A DNA stretch of 41,890 nt from Promethearchaeota archaeon (GCA_030605085.1 JAUWBH010000031.1:1-41890); one strand, 5' to 3'; counted from the first letter of the stretch, positions 16,825-25,340 are shown. A program made the numbers and translations. The notes: generated by a model from the letters alone, not told the origin.

Positions 16825-17916
16825 ATGATAAAAGTTAGAACATTTATTGGTCCAAAAGTAAATTTTATTAATGGAATTAATAGGCAGCGGATAGAGATAG
16901 AAAGATATTTAAAAAATCGTAAAAATATTAAATTAATTTACGAATATTATGTGAAAACTAAACATGAACTTTCTCAAAAACTAAAATATTATCTCGACTA
17001 CCTCTTAAAACGTTATCTATTATATACATATAATTGTAAGAAAGTAACCTTAGAAAAAAATACTGTTAACCATATAATTGAGCAATCCCTTGCGTTTTTA
17101 GCCCTTTTTTTAAATAAAAAACAAACTTTAATCACATGCCACGATGCAATTATAAAGGATTATACAAATGAGAGCTATATTTTAAAGAAATATTCAAAGT
17201 TAGGCTTAAAACGATGCAGATATATCATAGCTATTTCGGACTTTACAAAAAACGATCTCATAAAGAAATTTAAAATTACTGAAGATAAAATAATAGTAAT
17301 TAAAAATGCTGTCAATCGTGAAATGTTTAAACCAATATTTAAGAATGAACTTGATAGGATTAAACCATTATATCCGGAGTCTAAAAAAATATTATACGTA
17401 GGTTCAGAAGAATATAGGAAAAATTTTTTAACAATACTTAAAGCATTTTATATAATAAGAAAAGAAATTGATGATATTAAACTTATAAGCTTAGGAGTAC
17501 CATCATTTTTCCATATAAAAATCGTTAAAACATTAAATTTGGAAAAAGATATTATATATTTAGGTAATATAAGCAATGAGCGCTTAAGAGAAGTATACAA
17601 TTTATGCGATTTCTTTGTTTCTCCTTCTTTATACGAAGGATTTGGTTTTCCAGGATTAGAAGCAGCGGCTTGTGGAACACCGGTAATTTGTTCCGATATT
17701 CCAGTTTTTAGAGAGATATATAAAGATTTTCCCATATATTTTCCGCCTAAAGATTTTAAAACTCTCGCAAAAATTATTCTTGATAACATTGAAAACGAAA
17801 GTTTAAAACAAGAACTAAGTAAAAAAGGTCTTAGAGTTTCAAAAACTTATTCTTGGAAAAGATCGTCTGAGAAATACTTTAAGCTTATTAATTATATAAT
17901 TAATAATCAACATTAA
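16825..17916 (+). CDS. GT4 family glycosyltransferase
   Basis: This complete 363-residue GT-B enzyme shows the N-terminal acceptor domain element YIIAISDFTKNDLIKKF near 133-149. After it come VIKNAVNREMF, ILYVGSEEYRKNFLTILKAF, DIIYLGNISNERLREVYN and SPSLYEGFGFPGLEAAACGT near 266-285. The last has a fully canonical E-x7-E pair, and GTPVICSDIPVFREI follows as expected. It begins MIKVRTFIGPKVNFINGINRQ. It is the only apparently intact gene inside the 39-bp repeat pair. Glycan assembly is likely; donor and acceptor are unknown. Confidence 0.85.
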   Translation: MIKVRTFIGPKVNFINGINRQRIEIERYLKNRKNIKLIYEYYVKTKHELSQKLKYYLDYLLKRYLLYTYNCKKVTLEKNTVNHIIEQSLAFLALFLNKKQTLITCHDAIIKDYTNESYILKKYSKLGLKRCRYIIAISDFTKNDLIKKFKITEDKIIVIKNAVNREMFKPIFKNELDRIKPLYPESKKILYVGSEEYRKNFLTILKAFYIIRKEIDDIKLISLGVPSFFHIKIVKTLNLEKDIIYLGNISNERLREVYNLCDFFVSPSLYEGFGFPGLEAAACGTPVICSDIPVFREIYKDFPIYFPPKDFKTLAKIILDNIENESLKQELSKKGLRVSKTYSWKRSSEKYFKLINYIINNQH

Positions 17917-17965
17917 TTAAATGATTAAGTTAATTTTACATTTTGCTTAAAAATATTGTTATTTT

Positions 17966-18004
17966 GTAGATGTCTGTCGAATTAAAAGATTAAGTTAAAA
18001 GTTT
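17966..18004 (+). repeat. 39-bp direct repeat, right copy
   Basis: This is the partner of 14618-14656 (38 of 39 identical). It lies in the 171-bp gap after the last glycosyltransferase and just before the change to catabolic genes. Confidence 0.9.
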
Positions 18005-18246
18005 ATAATAAGAAATCATTAAATATTTATCCAATCGAATTTTTAATGGATTAATTTTAGATTAAGAAAAGCAAAATAACGAGATGAATATCAATTATAC
18101 TTAAAAGTGATGTCATTAATCAAGCAATAAAACTAGGGTTTAATGACATTGGTTTTACTACTGTTGAGCCTTATGATTCACAAAAAGAGATTTTACTTGA
18201 ACGCCAAGAAGAATATGCATGGGCTCTAAAAAGTGGTATAGCCCTT

Positions 18247-19206
18247 ATGAAAGGCCTCGACCCAAAAAATATTTTGCCAGATGCCAAGTCAATTATTGTT
18301 CTGATAGAGGGCTATTTTAAAGAAGCTTTCCCACCTTCTATGGTGGGCATTTTTGGACGCTGTTACCAAAATGATGATCGCATAACCAAAGGAGAATCTT
18401 ATAATCGAATTAAAGCTTTTCGCAATTTTCTCCGCGATAATGGAATTAATTCCGAAGTTCCTTTTAATATCCCCCATAGATTAACGGCAGCCAGGGCGGG
18501 ATTAGGAACTTTTGGTAAAAATAACTTCTTTTATTCAAGGAAGATTGCACGCCAAAGTTCGTGGGTATTGCCAATTCCTATAGTTGTAAACTATGAATTT
18601 ACTCCTGATAAGCCTACAATTGAGGTTGGATGTCCAGATTGGTGCAAACATACTTGTATAGCATCTTGTCCTACTGGTGCGTTAAGTAGTATCCGTAAGA
18701 TCGATCCTCGTAAATGCATTTCCTATCTTACATATTTTGGACAAGGCCCTACCCTAAAAAAATTCCGAGAACAAATGGGTATGTGGGTTTATGGATGCGA
18801 TCGATGCCAAGAGGTGTGCCCAAGAAATAGGGCGTGGCTGGCTCAAGAACTTCCCCTTAATAAAGTAGTGGCCGCTAAAGCAAAGGATTTTGAATTATCG
18901 CGTTTGCTTCATATGGATAAAAGATTTTATAGAACCCGAATTTGGCCTCACATGTTCTATACGAACGATTTATGGAGATGGAAAATGAATGTTGCAAGAG
19001 CAATGGGAAATTCTCTTGACCCTAAATATGTCCCTGATTTAATTCAGGCTTTCGAAGAAAATAAGGATAAAAGAGTGAATGGGATGATCGCCTGGGCGTT
19101 AGGCCGTATTGGTGGCACGAAAGCTGAAAAATCTTTAAAGAACTTTCTTAATAGTAGTGAAGGCTCAGTTAAAGAGGAGATTTTACAAGCTTTAGAGCAG
19201 TTTTAA
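18247..19206 (+). CDS. Epoxyqueuosine reductase-like (QueG-like) Fe-S protein, 5' end damaged
   Basis: This protein resembles the QueG/reductive-dehalogenase-like family: a flavin/cobalamin-type fold, an eight-cysteine ferredoxin part and HEAT-like repeats. Counted from the ATG at 18247, cysteines 129, 133, 137, 141, 157, 184, 187 and 191 (CPDWCKHTCIASCPTGA, GCDRCQEVCP) can hold two [4Fe-4S] clusters. The tail from about 255 (YVPDLIQAFEENKDKR, GMIAWALGRIGGTKAEKS) is HEAT-like. True QueG reduces epoxyqueuosine in tRNA; the paralogue role here is uncertain. Clear family sequence continues upstream in the same frame from 18088 (INQAIKLGFNDIGFTTVEP, ILLERQEEYAWALKSG) with no ATG, GTG or TTG. An ATG at 18084 is out of frame by one base, suggesting an indel. 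The real gene probably begins near 18084. Confidence 0.75.
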   Translation: MKGLDPKNILPDAKSIIVLIEGYFKEAFPPSMVGIFGRCYQNDDRITKGESYNRIKAFRNFLRDNGINSEVPFNIPHRLTAARAGLGTFGKNNFFYSRKIARQSSWVLPIPIVVNYEFTPDKPTIEVGCPDWCKHTCIASCPTGALSSIRKIDPRKCISYLTYFGQGPTLKKFREQMGMWVYGCDRCQEVCPRNRAWLAQELPLNKVVAAKAKDFELSRLLHMDKRFYRTRIWPHMFYTNDLWRWKMNVARAMGNSLDPKYVPDLIQAFEENKDKRVNGMIAWALGRIGGTKAEKSLKNFLNSSEGSVKEEILQALEQF

Positions 19207-19308
19207 CTTACAAATGTAACAACTATTCTTTTTCTAAAAAATTAATTAATTGATTAAAGATGATCTTTCACATACTAAAACAAAAAAAAATATAAAGTGA
19301 GATATAAA

Positions 19309-20253
19309 ATGGGTATGTTAGATGGAAAGGTCGCTATAATAACTGGTGCTGGACGAGGTTTAGGGCGCGAAGAAGCCTTAGCTATGGCTAAAGAAGGCTG
19401 CAATTTAGTAGTTAACGATCTAGGAGCCGCTTTTGATGGAACTGGTAAAGAAACGAAAATTGCTGATGATGTTATCGAAGATTGTAAAAAGTTAGGCGTA
19501 AAAGCGGTTGGAAATTACGACTCCGTTGCTGATTTCAATAAAGCAAAAGCAATGATTGACCAAGCTATATCGGAGTTTGGTAAACTTGATATTGTAGTTA
19601 ATAATGCGGGTATCTTGAGAGATAGAATGATTTTTAATATGGCCGAGAGTGATTTTGACGGTGTCATTGCAGTTCATTTAAAGGGAACGTTTAACTTGAC
19701 TCGTCATGCTTCTGCTTATTTTAGGGAACAATGCAAGGCCAATCCCAAACTAAAAAATTTCGGAAGAATTATCAACACAGCATCCGATTCTGGCTTGATT
19801 GGAAATATAGGACAATCCAATTATGGTGCCGCTAAAGCGGGAATAGCTGCTTTCACAATTATTACAGCAGCCGAATTAAAGAAATATACTACAGTTAACT
19901 GTGTAGTTCCAAGCGCTCGTACTCGAATGACTACTGACGCGACACCTAAAATGGCGGGATTTATGAAAATGAAGACGAAGGCAGGTTTTGACGTTTTTAA
20001 TCCTTCACATTTCGCACCACTAGTCGCATTTTTAGCGTCAGATGAAGCTCGAAGAATTACTGGAGAAGTTTTTAGAGCAATCGGCGATAAAGTTTGGGTG
20101 TACCAAGGATGGCATACAGTTAATAGAATAGACAACAATGGACAACCTTTTACCCCTCAAATTTTAGCTGAACGAGTAAAATCAGAACTATTGAAAGGAA
20201 TTCCAAAGAAAGCAGAATCCGCAAATATGGCTGAAGAATTATTCGGCTCTTAA
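19309..20253 (+). CDS. SDR dehydrogenase, MFE-2-like 3-hydroxyacyl-CoA dehydrogenase
   Basis: This short-chain dehydrogenase has the nucleotide loop ITGAGRGLGREEALAMAKEG, then VVNDLGAAFDGTGKE, NNAGILRDRMIFNM and a catalytic Ser (NTASDSG) with Tyr172-x3-Lys176 (YGAAK). The NDLG..FDG element and the long C-terminus (VWVYQGWHTVNRIDNNGQPF) are typical of the dehydrogenase domain of peroxisomal multifunctional enzyme 2 and its archaeal and bacterial relatives. The likely reaction is NAD(P)-dependent oxidation of 3-hydroxyacyl-CoA in beta-oxidation. I use the ATG at 19309 (MGMLDGKV); a GTG at 19297 is also open. The hydratase partner of MFE-2 occurs separately at 22177, with an opposing esterase between them. 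Confidence 0.85.
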   Translation: MGMLDGKVAIITGAGRGLGREEALAMAKEGCNLVVNDLGAAFDGTGKETKIADDVIEDCKKLGVKAVGNYDSVADFNKAKAMIDQAISEFGKLDIVVNNAGILRDRMIFNMAESDFDGVIAVHLKGTFNLTRHASAYFREQCKANPKLKNFGRIINTASDSGLIGNIGQSNYGAAKAGIAAFTIITAAELKKYTTVNCVVPSARTRMTTDATPKMAGFMKMKTKAGFDVFNPSHFAPLVAFLASDEARRITGEVFRAIGDKVWVYQGWHTVNRIDNNGQPFTPQILAERVKSELLKGIPKKAESANMAEELFGS

Positions 20254-20333
20254 ACCTAGGTTGAAATTATATTTTTTTTCATATCTATTTTTTAAATTTT
20301 TAAAAATTTGATTAAAAATAATTAAATTAAAAC

Positions 20334-20343
20334 AAAAAAAAAA
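20334..20343 (-). terminator. T10 terminator of the carboxylesterase gene
   Basis: Ten T on the minus strand begin immediately after the stop codon at 20344. Confidence 0.4.
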
Positions 20344-21876
20344 TTAAGATTCTAAGAGACCATCCCAGGTAGCACGTTCTTTGTCAAGATATCTTTCAAT
20401 CACTTTAAATTCTTTACCAAAAACCATTGTTGATCTCTTCTCAACATCATATGAAGGCCACTTTGGAATGCCATCGTGGTTTGGATTTCCAGTACGGGCA
20501 AATGTTATCCAAGAATCCATTATATTTTCGCTGAGAGTATCGGCTTCTGGTCCTTTGCCAAAAAACAGATCGGCTTTAGGTAAATCAATCGTACCGAATA
20601 CAAAAGGAATTTCCATAATATGGCAAGAACCTAATTTGCCTTTAAATGCTGGTGATGGCCAAGTAAATAAATAATTGTATACATTTGAGTTATGGACCAA
20701 ATATTCCTCGGCAAAGCGTATTTCTGGAATACGAAACATAAAATCAGTGCCAATAGCGTCGAATATTTCAATTAGGTTAGTAGAAACCATCTCTTTCATA
20801 GTGTTTTTATATATTTTAAGAATTTGTAAACTCTGGTTTTGATCAAGATCTATTCTGCTTAAGACTGCATATACCAATCCTGGGAATTTTTCTTCACCTA
20901 TTTTACTAAATCTCGGATCTAGTGCCGTCCATAGTTTGTATTCGTTTTCATTACATCCTATTAGCAAATCAATATTTTTTCCTGCCCCATTTCGTAGTGC
21001 TTTTAATGGATGCTTTGGTAGGGTATCACCATCAATGCTAGGTCTAAAATCCATGAGTTCTGTTGTACCTTCTTTCTCTGCTCTGGCTAAAACCTTATTT
21101 TGGGCATCAATGATCTTTTCGGGAGGCACTTTTCGGAGCGCATCAATATCTCCTTCTTTAATCTCCAACTCTCTAAATAAGTTATTGCTGCTTTTTTTGG
21201 CTGGCTTTGGATCAAGAATGGGCGCACTTTGAGCAATAACACGATTAAATAGACCATTAGCTGCGGGCATTGCCATTAATATAATGACAGAAATCCCTCC
21301 TGCAGATTCACCAAAGATTGTAACATTATTTGGATCGCCACCAAAGGCTTCAATGTTATCTTTAATCCATTTAAGGGCAGCTATTTGATCTAACATCCCT
21401 ACATTGGCAGTCACACCAGGAGAATTTAAAAAACCTAGAGCTCCTAACCTATAATTAATAGTAACTATTACCACATTACCACGACGGGTTAAGACTGAAC
21501 CCTCATAAATTGGATTAGCTCCACCACCTATAATAAAAGCGCCACCATGTATCCATACCATAACTGGTCGCTTGCCATTGTCGGTAGCTGGAGTCCATAT
21601 ATTAAGTGTTAGACAATCTGTTTCGCTTTCCCAACTAGGTTTGCCAAACATATTTTCAAGGGGCGTATATCCTTGGTACACATAAGGACCATATTTAGTG
21701 GCATCAAGTACATTATTCCAAGGTTCTCTCTCAGCCGGAGGACTAAAACGTAAGGAACCTACTGGCGAGGCTGCATATGGGATGCCCTTAAAAATTTGTA
21801 TACCGTTGCTTTTATACCCTTGAACCTTACCGGATTTAGTTTCAATAATATCTGTCTTATTCATAATCGATGACAT
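20344..21876 (-). CDS. Type B carboxylesterase
   Basis: This full-length 510-residue alpha/beta-hydrolase belongs to the carboxylesterase/cholinesterase family (PnbA-like). The oxyanion-hole motif WIHGGAFIIGGG lies near 108-119. The nucleophile Ser191 is in FGESAGGIS. GCNENEY near 307-313 carries the acidic residue region, and SCHIMEIPFVFG near 422 holds the catalytic His. Early signatures (FKGIPYAASPVGSLRF, ETDCLTLNIWTP) are also present. It has no signal peptide, so it should be cytoplasmic and hydrolyse carboxylic esters of organic substrates. Start M1 or M5 (MNKTDIIETKSG) are both possible. It sits between the two MFE-2-like genes but on the opposite strand. Confidence 0.9.
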   Translation of the reverse strand: MSSIMNKTDIIETKSGKVQGYKSNGIQIFKGIPYAASPVGSLRFSPPAEREPWNNVLDATKYGPYVYQGYTPLENMFGKPSWESETDCLTLNIWTPATDNGKRPVMVWIHGGAFIIGGGANPIYEGSVLTRRGNVVIVTINYRLGALGFLNSPGVTANVGMLDQIAALKWIKDNIEAFGGDPNNVTIFGESAGGISVIILMAMPAANGLFNRVIAQSAPILDPKPAKKSSNNLFRELEIKEGDIDALRKVPPEKIIDAQNKVLARAEKEGTTELMDFRPSIDGDTLPKHPLKALRNGAGKNIDLLIGCNENEYKLWTALDPRFSKIGEEKFPGLVYAVLSRIDLDQNQSLQILKIYKNTMKEMVSTNLIEIFDAIGTDFMFRIPEIRFAEEYLVHNSNVYNYLFTWPSPAFKGKLGSCHIMEIPFVFGTIDLPKADLFFGKGPEADTLSENIMDSWITFARTGNPNHDGIPKWPSYDVEKRSTMVFGKEFKVIERYLDKERATWDGLLES

Positions 21877-22003
21877 TCTTTTAATAATTGAATAATTTAA
21901 TTTATTTTTAATTTTAATTTAGATAAGCATCTCAAATAATTAAAATTTGATTCTTTTACAATTAAGTAAGCCTCGTCTATCAAAGAATACTTTTATAAGC
22001 TTC

Positions 22004-22135
22004 TTAAACTTGGGCTGGATTAAAACTTCTTTTTTCATCTAATTCTTTTCTTCTATTAGCCATTATATTTCTTAATTCTTTTGATTCCTTTGGATAATAA
22101 ATATATAAAAAGGTTATACTATAAAAATTATAAAG
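22004..22135 (-). pseudogene. Probable transporter 3'-end relic
   Basis: The minus strand reads a hydrophobic stretch (FYNFYSITFLYIYYPKES), then KELRNIMANRRKELDEK and a TAA stop. A last membrane helix followed by YYPKxS and a basic helix is what the ends of MFS/GPH-type transporters look like. Nothing upstream is in frame and no start fits. It occupies most of the 300-bp gap between the esterase and the MaoC gene. The assignment is inference from a short segment. Confidence 0.35.
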
Positions 22136-22176
22136 TCCAATTAATAATATAATTTTAAAATTAATAATAAGTTTGG

Positions 22177-23016
22177 ATGTATAAAATGTCTGGAGTAGAT
22201 TTAAAGACAGTTGGAAAGAAGAGTAAAGAAAGTGTTTTTAAATATAATTGGAAAGATATTATCCTTTACGCCTTAGGTGTTGGTGTTCAGGCAGATGAAC
22301 TCCCATTTGTCTATGAAAGAGTTCGTGGGGGGCTTAAAGTCATACCTAGTTTTGCCACTATAGCCGGAATGGGGGCTCTTATATTTCCTGGGAAGATTGA
22401 TTTTTCACGATATATACATGGTGAACAACTTATCCGACTCCATCAACCATTTTCCTCAACAGATGAAATCCTAAGAACTGGGGAAGTAATTAATATCTAC
22501 GATAAGGGTAAGGGTGCGGTGATTCATACAAATGTTTCAGGCTATTCCAAAGATAATGAACCGATATTTGATGCGAAATGGATACATTTTTATATTGGTG
22601 CAGGAGGATTTGGTGGAGATCCCGGACCTAAAGCCGAGCCTTTAAATCCACCTGAGGGGATAGACCCTGATTTCAGTGTATCATATAAAACTACTGAGAA
22701 TCAGGCTGCCTTATATAGACTTAATGGTGATTTTAATCCTTTACACTTGGATCCAGAATTTGCTAAGAGAGGTGGTCAAGAAAAACCAATTCTTCATGGA
22801 TTATGCACATATGGTTTTGCAACTCGGGGCATACTTAGTGCTCTTTGCAATAATGATGTATCGCGTTTTAAAGAATTTAAAGCTCGATTTTCTAATGTTG
22901 TATATCCTGGAGAAACCTTAATCACCGAGGGGTGGAAAGACAACGGGCGTTATATAATTCAGGCGCGAACAAAAAGAGCTATAGTAATAAACAATGCTTA
23001 TGCCATTGTAGAATAA
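22177..23016 (+). CDS. MaoC-type enoyl-CoA hydratase, MFE-2-like double hot-dog
   Basis: This 279-residue protein matches the hydratase-2 domain of multifunctional enzyme 2. The N-terminal half hot-dog carries YNWKDIILYALGVGVQADEL and GGLKVIPSFATIAG. The C-terminal catalytic half has LYRLNGDFNPLHLDPEFAKR (the D-x4-H catalytic dyad near 184-190) and KPILHGLCTYGFATRG. It should hydrate trans-2-enoyl-CoA to (R)-3-hydroxyacyl-CoA in the cytoplasm. It pairs logically with the MFE-2-like dehydrogenase at 19309. Start ATG 22177 (MYKMSGVDLKTVG) or the ATG nine bases later. The final segment (RTKRAIVINNAYAIVE) ends where the family's hot-dog ends, so the protein is complete. Confidence 0.9.
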   Translation: MYKMSGVDLKTVGKKSKESVFKYNWKDIILYALGVGVQADELPFVYERVRGGLKVIPSFATIAGMGALIFPGKIDFSRYIHGEQLIRLHQPFSSTDEILRTGEVINIYDKGKGAVIHTNVSGYSKDNEPIFDAKWIHFYIGAGGFGGDPGPKAEPLNPPEGIDPDFSVSYKTTENQAALYRLNGDFNPLHLDPEFAKRGGQEKPILHGLCTYGFATRGILSALCNNDVSRFKEFKARFSNVVYPGETLITEGWKDNGRYIIQARTKRAIVINNAYAIVE

Positions 23017-23021
23017 GAAAA

Positions 23022-23165
23022 ATGAAGGATTTATTGAGTATTGCATCAGAGATAGGTAAAGTAGTTTTTCGTTTATTTTCTACTTGGGTACCCCGTGTAT
23101 TTTGTGTTCCAGGGAGACGCTTAAAATTACACCCTAATGATTATTATTCTTTCGGGACGATTTAG
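23022..23165 (+). CDS. Small ORF, possible truncated gene start
   Basis: This 47-codon frame begins 5 bp after the MaoC stop: MKDLLSIASEIGKVVFRLFS, then a TWVPRVFCVPGRR segment and LKLHPNDYYSFGTI before TAG. The composition is protein-like, and the last segment looks like the start of a larger domain that is cut off. It could be a truncated neighbour of the MaoC gene or a genuine short protein. No family is recognised. Confidence 0.35.
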   Translation: MKDLLSIASEIGKVVFRLFSTWVPRVFCVPGRRLKLHPNDYYSFGTI

Positions 23166-23264
23166 TAATGCTTAAGCATTTTGGTCGGTAAACGAGAGTT
23201 AAGTACTAAAAAGTACTTATAGGTTATAAATGTATTACAAAATTAAACCTATATATGTATTTTA

Positions 23265-24371
23265 TTAATTAGATACATCAACTTTGGGTGCTGGGATAAA
23301 TACACTTCTAAGGTCTGTCTTTCGTAATGTTCTAGCTTTCTCCGGGCATTGCTGCACGCAGACTCCACAACCTATGCATTTGTTATCGTCATTATGAGAC
23401 TTTTCATCTATTAAAGCCGGTGCTTCAATTGGGCATTTTTCGACGCACGTTCCACAACCTTTGCACTTTTTTTCATCTATTTCTGCGATATATGAAGTTT
23501 TAGTATGGAATGGCCATATATCTCGATAATAGCTTTGAAAAAGAAGACAGCAACATTTGCAGCAATTACATAGCGCATTTTCTTCTTTATCGAGATCAAA
23601 GTCGTAATGAAAAGCTTTATGAACAAGGCCATCATTTTCTGCTTCTATTAAAACTTTTTTCGCTTCCTCTTTGGATATTGGTTTGCCAAAACCATGTTCA
23701 ATAAAATAGCGACCTATATGCCCAAAATGTAAGCATCTAAATTGATCTTTTGTCATTTTACAAGGATCATCTAAAAGCTCCTTTTCGAACTTACAAGGAC
23801 ATTGGGATAATGAGATCGTATCATATCGATCAATAATTTTAGCGGCTTCATAAAAAGGTAACGTTTCTTCTTGTGGAATAATAAGCTCCTTATCAATTGG
23901 TACTATCCTTGTAAAAGCGGGCATTTCTTTTTCGAACAAAGGTAACAATGTCTCATAGTTTTTTTGGGTTAATTCACTCGCTTCTTCAAGTATTTTATCA
24001 TAAATTTTCGCGAGTTTCTTCCTTTTTTCTGTAGTGCCTTTTTTAACTAAAGAATATTCGAATATATCTGGGATTGGCGCCAATAGATGATATTCCATAA
24101 CATCAGAAACTTCATTAGGCATATCTAAAATGATTCCTTCATCCATTAAAGAATTTAGCATTGCTTTTAGATCTCTATCTTCCATCCCTGTTTTTTCTTT
24201 TAATTTAGCAAATGTCAAGATGGGATTTCTGAAATTCAAGAGGAATTTTACTTGTTCTTCATTTAATAGAGTCTTTAATAGCTTAATCATCGTATCATTG
24301 GGTTGAAATATAGGATTACCGCTGGCTCTAACTATTATTTTAGCCACTTTTTGCCACACTTTTTCCGACAT
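23265..24371 (-). CDS. Winged-helix/Fe-S protein, paralogue A (corrinoid-linked)
   Basis: This 368-residue protein has an N-terminal winged-helix-like domain (about 28-105: LLNEEQVKFLLNFRNP, LKEKTGMEDRDLKAMLNSLM) and a helical linker. A four-cysteine set follows (C191, C193, C204, C213). An unusual block C268-N-C-C-K-C-C-C275 comes next. The C-terminal dicluster ferredoxin has C303, C306, C309, C313 and C332, C335, C338, C342 (CKGCGTCVEKCP, CIGCGVCVQQCP). That is 18 ligand-class cysteines, enough for three or four clusters. It is soluble. It lies downstream of the corrinoid protein gene on the same strand (237 bp), so it may donate electrons to, or reactivate, that corrinoid protein. An alternative is a redox-responsive regulator. 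Two relatives are at 31639 and 36186. Confidence 0.75.
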   Translation of the reverse strand: MSEKVWQKVAKIIVRASGNPIFQPNDTMIKLLKTLLNEEQVKFLLNFRNPILTFAKLKEKTGMEDRDLKAMLNSLMDEGIILDMPNEVSDVMEYHLLAPIPDIFEYSLVKKGTTEKRKKLAKIYDKILEEASELTQKNYETLLPLFEKEMPAFTRIVPIDKELIIPQEETLPFYEAAKIIDRYDTISLSQCPCKFEKELLDDPCKMTKDQFRCLHFGHIGRYFIEHGFGKPISKEEAKKVLIEAENDGLVHKAFHYDFDLDKEENALCNCCKCCCLLFQSYYRDIWPFHTKTSYIAEIDEKKCKGCGTCVEKCPIEAPALIDEKSHNDDNKCIGCGVCVQQCPEKARTLRKTDLRSVFIPAPKVDVSN

Positions 24372-24607
24372 TTTAAAAAAAACCTTTTTTATATTCTTTC
24401 CGATGAATTCGTTTGTGATTTATTATATTTATTTATAAATTATAAAATAACTCTACCATAACTTGCAAATAATTAAAAAAAAAATTAGATAAGATCTATA
24501 TCCTTATAGCCCTCTTCTATAAAAGACTTTAACCTAAAATTAAATGAATAAAAAGGAAATATAATTTTACAAGAATTTTTTTAATTTATTTTATAAGCGA
24601 TAGTATT

Positions 24608-25243
24608 TTACATTCTTGCTAATTCTTTAATGCGAGCAACTCCAGATAACGCATCATCCGAAAAATCATCCGCTCCAAATTGTTTTGCCACCTTCATATT
24701 TAAAGGAGCACCCCCCACAATTAACTTTACTTTATCCCGTAGACCAGCAGCGTCTAATGCGTCGCGAACTATTTTTATTTGCGGTACTGTCATGCTTAAA
24801 AGAGTACTCAACGCAACAATCGGGGCACCCGTCTCTTTAACTTTCTCTACTATGGTTTCTGCGTCAACATCCTTACCTAAATCATACACTTCAAAACCGC
24901 CACTCATTAGGAATATCCCCAATAAGTTTTTACCGATATCGTGGTTATCTCCTCTAACGGTTGCTATGATAACCTTAACTTTCTCTTGAGTCTTTTCCGA
25001 GATAGCTAAATGTGGTTTAAGAACTTCAAGTGCAACAATCATACATTGACCGGCAAGCATTATATCGGCGAGATAATACTTTTCTTCGTCGTAATATCGT
25101 CCAACTTCGTCCATCCCTCTTGTTAAAGCAGATAGTACTTCGAGAGGTTCCTTTCCATCGTCTTCAAGTGCAACCTTTACAGCGTCAGCTATATCGTCTA
25201 GTTCTAATTCTACAATAAGTTCGGTTATTTTTTCTAATTCCAT
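24608..25243 (-). CDS. Corrinoid (B12-binding) methyltransferase protein, MtbC/MtaC-like
   Basis: This 211-residue protein has the standard two-part layout of methyl-carrying corrinoid proteins. A helical cap (residues 1-85, including MDEVGRYYDEEKYYLADIML) is followed by a Rossmann B12 domain. The cobalt-ligand motif is D99-N-H101-D-I-G104 (GDNHDIGKN). VALSTLLSMT and VGGAPLN complete the corrinoid-binding signature. It accepts a methyl group from a substrate-specific methyltransferase and passes it on, for example to CoM or tetrahydropterin. It is divergent from the three UROD-family methyltransferases beginning at 25364, which are its probable partners, and is followed by the Fe-S protein at 23265. 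The minus-strand leader has an AAAAAAGG stretch before the ATG. Confidence 0.92.
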   Translation of the reverse strand: MELEKITELIVELELDDIADAVKVALEDDGKEPLEVLSALTRGMDEVGRYYDEEKYYLADIMLAGQCMIVALEVLKPHLAISEKTQEKVKVIIATVRGDNHDIGKNLLGIFLMSGGFEVYDLGKDVDAETIVEKVKETGAPIVALSTLLSMTVPQIKIVRDALDAAGLRDKVKLIVGGAPLNMKVAKQFGADDFSDDALSGVARIKELARM

Positions 25244-25340
25244 ACCATAAAACCTTTTTTATGAGATCTTATGTGTTAAAATGATTGTAATTTTTTATAT
25301 CTAATATTGTATATATTTAATCTATATACTATTTAATGAT

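Noticed and set aside
17448..17789. 113-codon minus-strand frame within the GT4 gene
   Set aside because: It is antisense to the conserved donor-binding domain of an intact GT4 and has no independent start signal.
20381..21232. Open + frames of about 100 codons opposite the carboxylesterase
   Set aside because: They are shadows of the esterase, which has a complete catalytic set. The peptides are low in recognisable structure.
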